A DNA stretch of 64,000 nucleotides from Cardiocondyla obscurior (lineage: Eukaryota; Arthropoda; Insecta; Hymenoptera; Formicidae), in contig NC_091881.1 in assembly GCF_019399895.1 (NCBI RefSeq), positions 3,226,501 to 3,290,500 of the forward strand, given 5' to 3'. Below the pieces are notes generated by a model that was given only the letters and a program-made list of their open reading frames with translations, made no database searches and was not told the DNA's origin. Every line of letters begins with the position of its first letter. Within the stretch, counting starts at the first letter, position 1. Below, one piece after another: positions 51,301 through 64,000 of this stretch. The translations under genes were made by a program, and so were the position numbers.

Positions 51301-54300
51301 TACGCGGGGCGAATTTTACGAGTGCGAATTGCATTTAATTTATCGTTACTCGGCTAACGATAGCTGTAGAGCATCCCGCGCGGTTCTCGTAGCGCGTTTC
51401 TCTCTAATTTGGGATTTTCTGTCGCGTACGGCAACGCGATGCGTGCGTGCGACGTTGGTTTCTTTATTATTATTTTTTTTTTTTTTTATAAAAACACCGT
51501 AATGAGAAAATTATTTATCGCAAGTGAATTGCTGCAGTTGTAACAAGATACAACGAATAAATCGGAATTAAAATAAAAATATAAAATGAGATCTTAATCT
51601 GCTACTATCTTGCAAGAAATAAATATCTTCTTCTATTTATTATTATTTTAATATTATAATAATTAATATTCTAATTATTTTTTGAATTAAAATCGTAAAG
51701 TTTTAACTTGAATTTGTCACGTTTGCTGATATCTCATAGTTTTCACTTTTTAATCGAACGGATTAGAAACAATACGCGAAAATCCGCAATCGTTATTTTA
51801 CTTTGAATCCCTTCAGAATATCTCTATCGGTTTTAAGCCGTACGTTGTTTGAAATTTATTTCAACCTGTTTCGAACGCTTATGCTTTTCGCTTCCACGGT
51901 ACTGCAGTTAAGCGATTAAATCGGTATAATAACAACAAATACGCTATTTATTACATTATATATTATTCTGTAAAGCTGTTCAGATATCCAGTTGGCTGGG
52001 CTTAACCGAAGTTGTTTCGGCTTAGCGCATTTTGCTCAAACGAATCATTGATTAATTACGACCAAATAGACAATATAAAGGAAATAAACTGTATTACGGT
52101 TCATAACTCCACATCTTGTTTTGCGAAATAGATTAATTAGAGGTCCAATACCGAAGGTTGTATGTCACTGACGGTAATTAACTTCCATGAAATTTTTTTC
52201 AACCCGCTTAAGCTCCAAGGCGACGAACGTGACTTCGTAAGTAATAAAACGCTGCCGTAATGTAAAATAAAAGTAAAGGTGAGCGTGTCACACGAAACTC
52301 GGGGCTCGTTTTAACGTTGCTTGACCACAATGGGTGCGCCGTCGTTGTTTTACGTTACGAAACTTTCGCGAAACGACGTCTTTAGGCAATAATTAAAACT
52401 GAACGTTTAATTCCGTCAATTTTTTCTACATTATTAATCGCATTATTATTTTTTTTTTTTTTGCTACTGTTTTATGTATTAACGTAAGCAAGATTAAAAA
52501 AACTTGTATCTTGTATTTTATAGCGATGATTCTTATTTTTTGGCTGATGTCGTAATGATGGATTACATCAATTTCGAAAAAAATACATCAAAACCAGCTT
52601 TGTCGAGCGACGGTGCATACAAATTTTCTTTATTCGCCTTTAACTTGCTCGTAACATCACCATAAATTCTGTCTCCTTATTATCGTACAGAATTTATGTG
52701 CATATTACGGCAGCAAATATTTTTTTTTTTTTTTTTTTTTGCGTTTTTCTTTTCGTTATCTGTAGGGTGCGATATATTCAACATGCTTTTCTTCGGTAGT
52801 CGCTCGTAAAAAAGAGGATGATACGCTTTCACTTTCATGAATACGCGAAGTCTAAAGGAGACGTCTTTATTATAGCTTCGGGAATATTACTTTGGTCCCC
52901 GTTCTTTTCTTCTTTCTTTTTTTCACGAATAGAAAATACTATCGCTGGACTGGACATCGCTAATCCATAGAGTTATCCGCGCGATCGTCTCCTTGCTGCG
53001 TGATTTATACAGCGGATCTTAAAGCTACAGGTGGATTTACACCTCGTTGAGTTCGTACGATCGCTAATTCTATTCTCTAACCACGCATTCGTAAAAACGT
53101 CACACTTTCTAGATTTTCCGAACTTCCTATTGAATTCATTCTTGAATCTCGATTCAACGAGAAAATTTTTTGCGGCCGAAAGAAGGGATTCGAAATTCGT
53201 TATAATTTATTTTCAAACTTCCTCACGTATTTCGTATAATAATTTTGTGATATCTGAATATTTGCTTTGCTGAGATAATTGCGATAAAAGTTAAAATTAA
53301 AAATTATTAATCGAGGTGTTCGAAAAACGCATTAATTATTTTTCAAACGCCGTCTGGATCTCGTTCTTTTATGTGGTATATCGTTTAGAAAATTATTACG
53401 GATTGTTCCATTTTTCGCGGTCGTGAAAACTTCCACCGATTCCGTGGGAAACGGTGAGTAAAAAAAAATACAAAAAAAGTTTATCTACGTGTATTAAATA
53501 CCGTTATACGAGGTCGTCAACCTGCTCGAACGATACTGTTTGTCGCGTGTACAATATAAGCTATGATGGTGGTAGCAAATATTTACGAACGATGTTTGCT
53601 GGCTTGCGTGTGCGTGCATGTGCACGTGCACGTGGGTGCGTGTGCCGTCTACGACAAAATTATCTGACGAAGACGAGAGGAAGCGGAAGAATATTAAGTT
53701 CCGTCGAAGCGACGGGATAACCGCGCCCGCTATTAAATATCGCGGATTATGTCCGCTCGAGAAATTCGCGAGAGGCTGCAGAGCGTTTCGCACGGCGGCG
53801 TTTAACTCATTCAGAATCCGTGCGAATTGTAATAATGGCCATTTCGACGCCGGCGAGTAAATAAATGCCGCAGTTGTCGTTTAACATTAATATTTTGTAC
53901 GCCGTTTATTCGCAGAAATGCCGTGTACGGTCTCCCTCCTTTTTTTTTTATTTTTTTTTTATTTTATTTTATTTTGTACATTATAAGCATTTTAATACGT
54001 CGGACGAAATCACTTTGTAAATAACCGCGAAATACTTTTTTCAGCCGCGCTGACCGGTTTGCTTTAATTAAAATATCGGTTATTTCGCGTACGTTGATAA
54101 CGACAAACTCAGTTATTGTCCTGCGTAGTTGTTTACACTACGAACACGCAATAATTTAACATGGAATCGTAATTTATACAGCATGCGCGTCTCTTATTTG
54201 CGTTATTAATTTAATATATTGCGTTGAATATGCTCTAAATTTTTTTAAAGAAATCTCCCACTTTTTTTTTTCTCCAAAATAAGTAGAGTTTAAATTTAGT

Positions 54301-55284
54301 TTCTTTAAAAATTAATTTTTATTTCTTATTAATTTACAATTAAACAGTTAATCATACAGCAAAAAATAGAAAATATTCGTGAAAAAGAATTTATCTCGCC
54401 GATTCCCCGTATTCTTACTTGTCTTCTGAATGCCCGACTGTCTACGTCGACCAGGTGTATCTTTTTGGCGGGATAGCGAGATTTTTGGCTCGTGATCAAG
54501 TTGAATGTTTTGGCTAGCCGGTGGCGCGGTACCGCCTTGTCTACCGCGCTTACACGCGACAGATATAAAAAAGAAAGAAAAAAAAGAAAAAAAAAAGGAA
54601 TCGTATGCCACGAGCTTGCGAACAGTGGAAAAGTAAGAGGGTCGTATTTTATCTTCGTCCCATTGCGTTGCAGGAACGTGGTCGCGTAAAGCGAGTGCCT
54701 TGTATTAATCTCTAGTTAACTAATCTCCTTTTAATGATGTACGTAATTGCTTCCGACATATTTTAATTGCCAATTAAGACAGGAAAGATTGACAGACTAT
54801 TTTCTTTTTCATACATTTTTACGTTTCATATCAATAAACTATCTATTATTAATTTTCTCAGCGAATGTAAGTCCCAAAGGATCCTTTGAATCCTTATTCT
54901 TATCGAGAATCATCGGCAATATGTTGTCTAACGTTTTGCAAAACTTTTTATTGCGCGTTTAAAGACATAAAAGTTTTGTCGGTGGAATTTCATTTTTATC
55001 TACGAAAGTTTCTTTCTCCGATGCTGCGCTCAATGGTGCAACTCCGCGGAGGGTGGTCGGTCGGTCCTCGTAAACTTGAATATCGTAACGGGGAGGAGGG
55101 AAAGGGAAAGAAAAAACGACGCGTCAAAATTATTTCTGTACGCCCGACAAAACTGCGGAGTATTGCGAGAACCGTGGAGAAATAGTTCGTGAGTGTTTCC
55201 CTGTTGCCCGATAAACGAATTTCGCGTGAATTTCACCAGCTTCGAGAGAAAACCGTTTTAATATTCGATGTAGGTTCGAAAACG

Positions 55285-55956
55285 ATGACGATTCCGTATG
55301 TCATTGAAGCGGACGGGACACTTTGTTTGCCTATACGTATCGACGTAGACGAACGAACCTATGAGATAGTCTTGACACGGTACTGTTTCCGAGTCTACCG
55401 TCTGGCAGGAGTATTTCAAAGGGAATGGTGGAGAGCGACGTGGGGTTACGAGATTTCGCTCGGGAGAGAAGATAAAAGAGGAAGCGGGTCGAGAGCGAGA
55501 GAGGCGAGAAGCTTTATTTTGTCTCTGGCGAGGAGACACGTCCGGAGAGACGCGCCCGTAAACTCTTCTCCCGTTTGCCTCCTCGAGACGCAAGCTCTGC
55601 TCTCCGCCCCTCGCGCTCTACGACCTGCCACCTTGTCGTATATTTTCGATGTCCGGGGCGCCCCCCATTTCTCTTTGCTCGGGCACCTATACGAAATACG
55701 AAGGCCGATTTGCCGGAGTTTTACGTGTCAAAACGCGTTATCGTATTGGCGGCGCATCTGCGACGGCTGTTACGTCGCTTTTATACCGATTTCGCGCACC
55801 TCCCCCGCGTGTCCCTCCTTCATCCCCCGTGGTCGACATTGTCGAAGGGCTGTCGCGAGAAGAGATGCGTCTGACACGTGCAGAAAGTTTTCCTCTGCAT
55901 ATTTACGAGATGCTCCACGCATGAAGATAATCGGTAAAACGTTATATATTATTTGA
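55285..55956 (+). other. 223-codon open frame in GC-rich intron block, probably not a gene
   Basis: A + strand frame is open from 55189, with its first ATG at 55285 (MTIPYVIEADGTLCLP...), to a stop at 55954-55956. It is the longest unexplained open frame in the window and its first part looks protein-like. From about residue 70 it is arginine/serine-rich with no domain, and overlapping frames of 80-110 codons occur on both strands, as expected for CpG-rich DNA. No splice or regulatory signals support it. Confidence 0.12.
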
Positions 55957-58067
55957 ATAATCCGGGAGAAAAAGAGCGGCGTTTGAAGATTATTAAAATT
56001 CAATTCTGCACTCTGCATTCAGAATAAGTTGATTCTACGGAATTTTATTAATATCAAGACGTTATCTCGCCGTATATAAACAAATTTAATCCGATTGCAT
56101 TTCGTGGTCTCTCGTAAAGTAAATTTGCCTCGGGCCCCGTTTACTTCTATATGGCTCGGGGAGAATTGCGTCTTTTTGCGATCCGTCGCGAACGAGGAAG
56201 GTGGACGATCGCAGATTTAGGAGGGTCGCCACGTCAAGAATCAACGGCAAGGGTGGCGCCCGTAAAAGCGACTAACGGTGTTCAGCCATCGGTTCGGTGC
56301 ACTCTCACCTGGGGCTATCCTTCGCACGTGGCGCGCGTCTAAATAAATCATTATTTCGGCAAAGTGCCGCTGCCTTGAATAAAACAACGCGCCGCGAAGT
56401 GCATGGTTTTAGGCCGGCTTAGCGGCGTTAACGGAGCGTTAGGGGACCGGGTAGCGGCGCGGGCGCCGGTTTTCGTGGATTAATTAGCCATTTATAAGCC
56501 ACCGCCGAATTCGCCGGCGTCGTTTTCTGCGGCATCCGCCGTTGCGTATCGAACAGCCGGCCGCTTGCTCGTAGCAAAGGTGATCGGGAAAAGAAAGATT
56601 GACGGGCCGTCCGAGATACGTGAGAAATTATTAAGTTGCGCGCGGGATTTCTCTGCGGCCGACCAGCGCCAATGTTTAAGTTTTCACGACGATCAGGGAT
56701 TCTTGTGTAACGATTTCTCTCCTTTTCCCTTACGCGCGTACATATAGACACGTATGGTTACGATCGCTACAAAGCAGTAGTTGCGCCGTGTGTCGGCACC
56801 ACTTTTGAGAACGAGTCGACATGCGAATGAGGTTCTCTCTTTGCCGTCCTTTGCGCCATTCGTTCTTGCAAACAAATGCATTTGCCATTGCAGGAGGCAA
56901 ACGTGGGAGTTTGGCATTTTGTTGTAGCGAGTGCTTTAATGTGGCTTCTACAAAGAGCCAACCGGAGCAACCTTAATGGATATTCATATGGCAGATATCT
57001 AGCTTTTTAGTTTCGATTGAGAGTCATCAGTCCCTTTCACGTTCAAAATTCTGTTTATTGAGATAGAGAAAGAGAGAAAGAGGCAGAGAAAAAGGCAGAG
57101 AAAGAGATACGGATTACTTATGTTCGCCGAGTAAGGAGTAACGTCGGGTAACCGCGAGCTGAAAAATATGGGCTGGTTGAGCGTGAGAAAATTTAGCGAC
57201 AGCCCTTGTGGGCTTAATTACAATTTGTGTAGTATAGTAGCACCGTGTATCCGAGTATCCGCGCGCGAGTACCGTGCCCGACTGCATTTCCGGCGTGAAA
57301 CTGGGCGCAGTTACGCGGTTACGCCGTAGACACAGCGGACTCCTTCGCTGTGAAAACCATTTCGTGAGTAGTTTCGACTATTACCGTCCGTTTGTACGGA
57401 GGTAACCGCATGCCATCCGGGCGCTTATGCATCCACATACAGACGTAATATTTGTTAGACGCTAGGCAGGACGATATGAATACGTTCAAGTTGGGAATTT
57501 CCTCGCGCTCGTGCGACATTACGTCGCGCAACATATGGTAATGTGCCGCCTTTGTGCACGTCGTGTAACACATCAGCCTTTTAAACTTTGCGTTGCGTTA
57601 CTGCGAATCATTGGCTCTGAAACGAAACGAGGCGCAACAAGCTCGTCGCGCATATTACAAATGCCGTATTGTGAACGTTCGAGGGTACGGCTGCAATATC
57701 GCGGTGGCGTAAAATTCCTATATCAAGTAGAAGCAAACGTGTTTTACGTGACAGAGGGCCTCGTTGCGGGCGACCTTTATATCGCCGCGCGATAATTTCA
57801 GAAATTAAACACGCAACACGGTCCGCGTTGCAAATAGAGGTTGCAGACGGCGGTGGGCAATAGCAAAGACGCGCGGCGAGCACTTTGAATCGTTCGCTCG
57901 CGACGATTCGATTACAACGGGGTTAGAAATGGGGCACGTGGCTCAGACGTTAAACACTGCCTGGGTCGAGTAAACCGACGATTCGCGGTTTTCCTGTTCA
58001 CTATACCGGGAATGTAGTGCGAGCGGTATATTTGCAAAACGAAAGCGAGAAAGAGAAATCGTGGGGG

Positions 58068-58070
<3 letters not shown>

Positions 58071-58102
<32 letters not shown>
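58071..58102. repeat. (GA)n microsatellite
   Basis: An uninterrupted run of 16 GA units. Confidence 0.95.
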
Positions 58103-58105
<3 letters not shown>

Positions 58106-59853
58106 AAGCAGATAGACAATTCCTATCTCCGGAATGCAGAATCTTGTCGCTCTGACGGTAAACCGTCTCAGCGAGCGGCGCGTTGTATTGCGCCGGCTTT
58201 GCATTCATGTACATTGGTAACGATGCCGCCGGTAAATACTATTAGAAAATTGAGCTGTTTCGTGAATTCCCGGGCGCGTCCATGGGCAAAGTTTGACTGA
58301 CTACGTAAATGGTGAACTCTCTTATCGATGACGATACGACGGAACTTATTGAAACGCGTTTCCGCCAAACTGTTCGATATTCTTTAGCGGACAACATGTC
58401 GCTCCGAGTATTCAATGCGCCGCATGCAAAGGCCTGCGTGTCTCCGATTGTAATGCCTGCCACGTATTGCCGATACATTAAATGGTGATTTATTAATCAG
58501 AGGCCTCCCCGTTTCCATACCGCACCGTGTCTCCTCCGCTGAATGCTTTTATTACGCGACAGTAAGCTCAAAAATGTCTTTAATGCTCGAAGAGCAACGG
58601 GAAAATAATTACCTGAAATTAACACAAACAGGAAAATAGAGAGAGGGAAAAAGAAAGAAAATGGAACTGCCAGTTATTTTTGATCGATTTAATTTTAACT
58701 TTAATTTCTAATTTAGTTGAATTTCATAAATCATAAATAAATTGTTCCGGAGTTTAGTCTGTTACGCTACTCGCGCAGTGGTCTCTGCTCTGTAAATCGC
58801 GGAGGATACCAGTGCATACAATTTACATCTCTTTGAAAATTTACGTCGCGCCCCAGTTTATCTGATGAAACAGATGTAACGCAAACGTAGGCGAATTCGC
58901 GATCTGCCTTTTCCGCGAGCGAGCGTGTGCGGAAAGGACTCGGTGCATCTAGGAAATGTATCATGCCGAGACATTACGTCTCGCGGGAAGTTCGTAGGAT
59001 GGGCATTAGAAAATTTTCGGTCCGTTCGCGGGAGTTTCTGCGAAAGTTCGGGGGATGTAACCGATAGAATTGCACGCTCAATCTTCTCCGCGTTGCACTT
59101 TTATTCGATCAGCGCGACCGCGAGCTTAATCTTTCCCGAGAGTTTTCTCACCGTGAAAACGGAAAGTACGAGTAACGACGGGACATACATTACGAACCAT
59201 CGTCTCGTCCCACACTACATTGTACTTTGCCGGAAATATTTCACAGCCGCCGTATATTATCGCTACATCGTCGCTATCATCGCCATAGAAATAATATCGT
59301 AAATCCCGGGATTCGTGGGCAATTCCCCCGCGGAATTCTATGCACATCCTCGAATCGTCCAAAAATAACTGTTCTGCTTTTGTAAGTTCTATATCCAGAT
59401 TTTCTCGATACCACGTATTTTAACTATGAAATTTATCTGCTCTATTATATTCCGTAAATACGCTATATGGATAATATAAATATTAATTTCGCGATATTTT
59501 CCAAATTTAAAAGAAAATCAGGAGAAGCCCTTACTCGATCATCATTAATCTTTTAAAGCTTTATTTCCTTCTCGATTTATCGCATTCGACTTGCCTTAAT
59601 AAATCTTCATTTTGAAAAACATGGAACGTGAATAAAAAGGCTAGGCGGACGCGTAAATTATTATCACCTTAGCACACCGCGGCGCACAATATCGTGGTCT
59701 GCGCGCGGTTCTTTATGCGTCGCTCGCGGACTCGCGCGGAGAAGAAAGCCGCGAAAAGTTTCATCACGTAGTGTGTCGCAGCGAGCGAGGCTGCCGAGTA
59801 TTTTTGCATAAAAGCCTCGTTGCATTCCTTTAAAATAATGAGCGTTTTGAAAG

Positions 59854-59879
59854 AAAAAAAAAAAAAAAAAAAAAAAAAA
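59854..59879. repeat. poly(A) tract of 26
   Basis: An uninterrupted A-run; no retrogene body precedes it. Confidence 0.9.
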
Positions 59880-61625
59880 GTAGAAGACGCACTTCCGCCG
59901 TTTCCGCCGCGTCGTCAGTTCCGAGAGCGCCTGACAGCTTGCAATTGCATCGTACTACTGTGCACCTACTGCTCCGACTTTATTGCTCGATCTTTTATGC
60001 GTGTGCGGTATACACGCCGTCTGGCGTTTCTATTCTATGTAGGCCAGAGTTAGAGAGCTTTTCCAAAAAAAACGCAAAAGAAAAGCCCTCGCCGACAAGT
60101 TGACCACGGCGAGCGTTTATCTTTTTATTAGAGTGTTTGTCTTTTGTCGTGTCACCGAGAGTGAGATAGCTGTTGTTGAACGAAGTAGTTTAACCAATGA
60201 TCGCTTAATAAAACATTAACAGATAACTTTATGGGCTTAATTAAATGAAAATATTATCCACTTATATAAATTTTCTGTGTTTTTATAATTGTACCGAAAT
60301 TGGTTTAATCGTTGCAATAATTCCGCGCTTTTGAATTTTACTGGAATTTAGTTAGAGAACTATTACTTTGTTTTAATTATGTTTCCTAGTTATCGCACGA
60401 TGATTAGTCTAATAGATTTTTGAAAAGATTTTGTCGCGCTTGAGTAAGCTTTTGCGAGCGCATTTTGGAATTGATTGCTGGGCTTTATTGTCGCGCCAGC
60501 ACGTCCAATGTCGGTACGTTTGACCGAATTAACGGTAGCGATCCGTTTTAAATCTACCTTGATAACTATAGACGTGACAGGTGATTTGATGCAACTTGAA
60601 CAACAGTGCCTATATAACGGTGTTTCAAATAGCTCGTATATATATCGCGTTGCTGAATATACGGATCACAAAACATTGCATTTGCAATGTTTTTCTCCAT
60701 TTAATTTTTATTTTTTTGAACATCATAATAGTTTTTTTTATTTAACGAGAAATATTTAACCGTTTTCATACTCTACTACAAAAGTTACAATTTCTTGTTA
60801 ATTTTTTTTTTTTTTTTTAACAGTATTATTTATTTTAATTTGGATACTAGATATTACAACGAGAACATAAATGTTTTCTGTACAATCTATTTAAACAACA
60901 ATTAAAAACAATTTAGTTTTATCTAAATATAAAAATAATAATATTCGCGTAAATAATCGCGCATTTTTCTCAAGTGGGAGCAATTATAAAATTATTTTTA
61001 ATGTTTTGTGAACCTCGAGCTTTTTTCCCTACCGTAGTTTCACATTAATACTTCAACGTGAAAGAGGAACCACTATGTCTTCAGTCTGACTAATTATGAT
61101 TTAAACTGAGCGCGCTGTATTTCTGAAATCAGTACAAAAGTATACTTGACGCGAGACACTGGCGTCTCTTGACGACCCTCCTACGTTGCTGCGATAATAA
61201 ACAACTAAATTTCTCGCGCGTTAATTTTGCTGACGCACACGGTGATATCGTTACCCCGTAACCTGGCACTTTTAATTACACGAAAATCAAGAAGGAGGAA
61301 ACGCACTACGAGGATATTTAAATAGACCGTTTGCCGGATACAGAACTATAAACTGTAGTATGAGGGGGTGTGGGTGGTTGCCTTGTCGTTGGGCACATAT
61401 TTTATACAGCAATTTGGTCGTAAGTGGTAAGAACGTAAAGTTAACAAGTTGAGGGGGTCGCCTAACAGAAACAAACGAGAAACCGGGACTCCCAGCACAG
61501 GTGGCGGCGGTGGTGTGTTGCATCGCGCGGGAATGAGAGAGATGGAGGTTGCCTTCAGGGGTTGAGATTTACGAGCGTCGCCGGCCGACGCGAAAAAGTT
61601 AACATTTGCTTGTGTCCCTTCTTCC

Positions 61626-61690
61626 CTTCTCTCTCTTTTTCTCTCTCTCGCTCTCTCTGCCTCTTTCTCTCTCTCTCTATCTCACTCTTT
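61626..61690. repeat. CT-rich microsatellite-like tract
   Basis: An interrupted (TC)n pyrimidine tract about 65 bp long. Confidence 0.85.
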
Positions 61691-61975
61691 GTAGCTTGCC
61701 GGAAGTGACCAAGAGGATTGACGGTGTCGCGCGATAAAACCTAGCCATGATAAACTGAACGCCGCAGATTTGACATTTAGACCTGTCGCGGTGAAACTGC
61801 GATTCTTCCCTTATTTATTATAAGCTACGTGATTCAGTCGTTGCACTATCGATACGAATCGTATCATATTCCGTGGTTTATTTTACATTTTGTAGAAGCT
61901 CACATTCGAATATACTTGCAGCTGTGGGATTTTTCATGGCCTAGAAATTATAAAAGAAGAACAGAATGTATCTAA

Positions 61976-62001
61976 TTTTTTTTTTTTTTTTTTTTTTTTT
62001 T
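61976..62001. repeat. poly(T) tract of about 26
   Basis: An uninterrupted T-run, one of many in the window. Comparable tracts lie at about 47617-47642, 52721-52740 and 32213-32236. Confidence 0.9.
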
Positions 62002-63687
62002 CCTAGACGACTCGGTTTTACTATTCATGCCGTAAAAATCCCAACGAGACTGCCGAATGCATCATCGACGACGTGCAATTGAAATTTCTGACAAATTGAC
62101 ATTTGTGTGTGCGTTGCGTAAACGAGTGCGAGTATTGCAGCTGGCTGGGAAGTCCAGCCGGTGAACATTTCGCGAGCAAACTTTTTTAATTAAATGGATA
62201 CTCAGCTACGCGGCGGTATCGATCAATTTAATACACGCGGCGGTTGAGGGAAAAGGGGGAGAAACGGGTGAGAGATTGTCAAGAAATTTAATTTTCGGAA
62301 GCACCGCTTATAAAAAAAAAAAAAAAAAAAAAAGCGACGATGGAGGTAAGGTTCGGATAATTTCAAAAAATTCCGAACGTTTTGCGCGCGTTGGTTCGGC
62401 TGTAACACGGAGGTCGATGATTGCAAAAGTCAATAGTTCCATCTTAAAGCGTAAATAGCGTTACCTTTGAGTTCGAGTGCCCACCGCCGCACGAATCCGC
62501 TGCTGCGAAATTACGTTTACAGAAAATATCGGTATATTCGCGGAGAAACGTACATTCGGAAGATATTAACCATCTTCCCTTTAGCTAGCGTTAACAAAAG
62601 AAGGAAAAATATTAGTTATTGGCTTTATAGCGGCGAAAGCGAGAACCGAAAGGAGGCAACAAATACAATTGACCGGAATAAAAATAAAAAGACGCGGATT
62701 AAAAGCAAGATAAATAAAGAGAGCTGAGAATGGCACTGAAACGCGAGAGAATTTAGGAAAATGTGGACGAGGAATGCTCCCGTTGATAAGACGAATAGGG
62801 AATGGTAAACGAAGACGGCAGTCGAGAGGAGTACTTGAGGGGAGAATGAAGGGGGGTGATAGAAAGCAGATCTATAGGAAGTATCTATTCTTAAGAGAGG
62901 TATCGCGTAGAAATCGGGGGTAGGAAAAAGGGATAAAAGGCACATAGAAGAAAATAGAGAGAAGAAGTGTCCGGGAGAAACGTGGAGGATCGCTCTTCGG
63001 TGTATCGGGAAAAGATAGTGGAGTCTCGGCCTAGACTTTCTCGACTATCAAGAACCTAGACCCCTCGAGCAATCGACAGCAAACATTTCTTGAAACTTCG
63101 TTCAACCCCGCTAACCGCTAACTCGTCGGCGGCCGCACAAAGGGGAGTAACAAGAAATGCAAGCTCGATTTCTCGCGTACATTCCGGGGAAGACGGCGCG
63201 AGCAGAACGTATTTTTGTAGTTTGTACTTTGCCCCCTTTTTTTTTTCTTTCTTTTCTGTCTCTTTTTTTTGCAGGATATGTTGGAAGTAATGTTAAAATT
63301 AAATTTTAATAACGGCTCAATTCCATTTTCTGCATCTAGTTCTTTTTCATTTTGCATCAGACAGTTGTACGTTAAATATAATCCCCTCGAGTCGATACTA
63401 CAATTTTTCCAACATGTCGATAATTATAAGAATCTACAGTTTCGATAAGTTGCATATTTTGAGAGTGGGAACAAATGAGAACAGACGATTTCTGATCGCT
63501 TACAAGTTTGGAATACACGAAGTATATATAGCTTTAAATTAACTTCGTTACAATTCTTAACGCGAATAAACACGAACGTAATATTATTACGTAAATGTAA
63601 TTATTAGTCGTTGCAGTTGATTAAAAACATTATAAGGATTATATGAATTGTAAATTGTAATATATAAAAATATAATATTGTACTTAC

Positions 63688-63796
63688 TTGCATGCCGGTT
63701 CACCGACAGTCTCGAAAAATAGGCAGGTACCACCATTCATGCAAAAATCTCCTGCAATTGGACAGGGCTGCTCCTGCCGCGGCCACGCCGCTGTCG
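63688..63796 (-). CDS. vn: penultimate exon of vein-like EGF ligand (EGF first half)
   Basis: After acceptor CTTTAATTACAG the exon completes one codon and reads TAAWPRQEQPCPIAGDFC, then MNGGTCLFFETVGEPAC plus two bases of a Lys codon, before donor GTAAGTAC. It supplies EGF cysteines 1-4 with neuregulin-like FCMNGGTC spacing; the last exon adds cysteines 5 and 6. EGF ligands of this type (vein, neuregulins) are secreted or shed and activate the EGFR/ErbB receptor. A second AG six bases inside the exon (CGACAG) could give a two-residue shorter variant. The upstream exons, where vein has an Ig domain and signal peptide, lie beyond the window. Six-cysteine EGF: high confidence; vein identity: moderate. 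Confidence 0.78.
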
Positions 63797-64000
63797 CTGT
63801 AATTAAAGAAATTAATTATTACTACGCGTCCAAAATATTTTTTCATTCGCGAAATAAGAGATACATCTAAAAGCTCGCGAGCATTTCTCACGATTGCTAT
63901 CATCAAAAGCAACGTCCAAGAGATTCGGTATCATTGAAAATGACATACGTAAAAGATACGCGAATGAGCAAAGTGTTTAAACTCCTTTGCAAACAACCGC
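63797..64000 (-). other. intron upstream of the EGF exon
   Basis: The acceptor side of the preceding vein-like intron. No coding sequence is visible to the window edge. Confidence 0.55.

Larger units (their letters stand above)
43369..63687 (-). other. 20.3-kb intron splitting the EGF domain of the vein-like gene
   Basis: The donor (GCAA, then GTAAGTAC) at 63687 and the acceptor (TTGTTACAG) at 43369 bound one intron that interrupts the Lys codon between EGF cysteines 4 and 5. Contents are AT-rich DNA with GC-richer CpG blocks at about 47.0-47.3, 50.9-51.3, 53.6-53.8, 55.0-55.9, 56.1-56.6 and 57.2-58.5 kb, many T-runs on the + strand, and microsatellites. No alternative second-half EGF exon was seen by eye. 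Confidence 0.75.

Noticed and set aside
1..64000. tRNA, rRNA, snRNA and known insect miRNA genes
   Set aside because: I looked for A/B-box and T-loop patterns, U-snRNA starts and commonly known miRNA seeds, and found nothing convincing. A covariance-model scan would be decisive.

Overview
The window looks like nuclear DNA from an insect, most likely a hymenopteran and possibly an ant. It is intron-bearing, AT-rich but CpG-replete, and dense in poly(T)/poly(A) tracts. It carries small terminal-inverted-repeat elements and two housekeeping genes with insect-type structure. I see no bacterial operons, CRISPR arrays, rRNA or tRNA genes.

Layout. (1) 1-4 kb: no secure gene; a candidate two-exon 3' end on the + strand lies at 2.87-3.24 kb. 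(2) 4.06-8.73 kb: a divergent pair. On the - strand is Nopp140 (a NOLC1-type nucleolar phosphoprotein), with a LisH N-terminus, about 13 alternating acidic-serine/basic blocks, and two alternative C-termini. One C-terminus is the conserved SRP40_C tail; the other is an RGG-rich exon. On the + strand, 506 bp away, is Mad2, the spindle-checkpoint HORMA protein, in three exons. (3) 8.8-36 kb: gene-poor DNA with two MITEs (13.35 and 33.21 kb), an old tandem duplication (27.7-28.15 kb), structured inverted repeats, microsatellites and several GC-richer patches whose open frames I do not trust. (4) 35.98-36.87 kb: two adjacent hairpins, a GC-rich putative promoter and two well-delimited 5' exons of a + strand transcript. 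That transcript carries short upstream ORFs and has an ATG exactly at an exon end; its body is not visible here. (5) 43.24-63.80 kb: the last two coding exons (- strand) of a secreted EGF-family ligand, best matched to vein. They are separated by one intron of 20,319 bp that cuts the EGF domain between cysteines 4 and 5. The upstream exons lie beyond 64 kb.

How the genes relate: Nopp140 (ribosome biogenesis and snoRNP chaperone) and Mad2 (anaphase inhibitor) probably share a bidirectional housekeeping promoter containing ATGGCG-type motifs. The vein-like gene is a developmental EGFR-ligand gene in a large regulatory landscape. The + strand transcript starting at 36.4 kb points into it and may be antisense to it. 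The most informative biology is the alternative RGG/canonical tail arrangement of Nopp140 and the split EGF exon.
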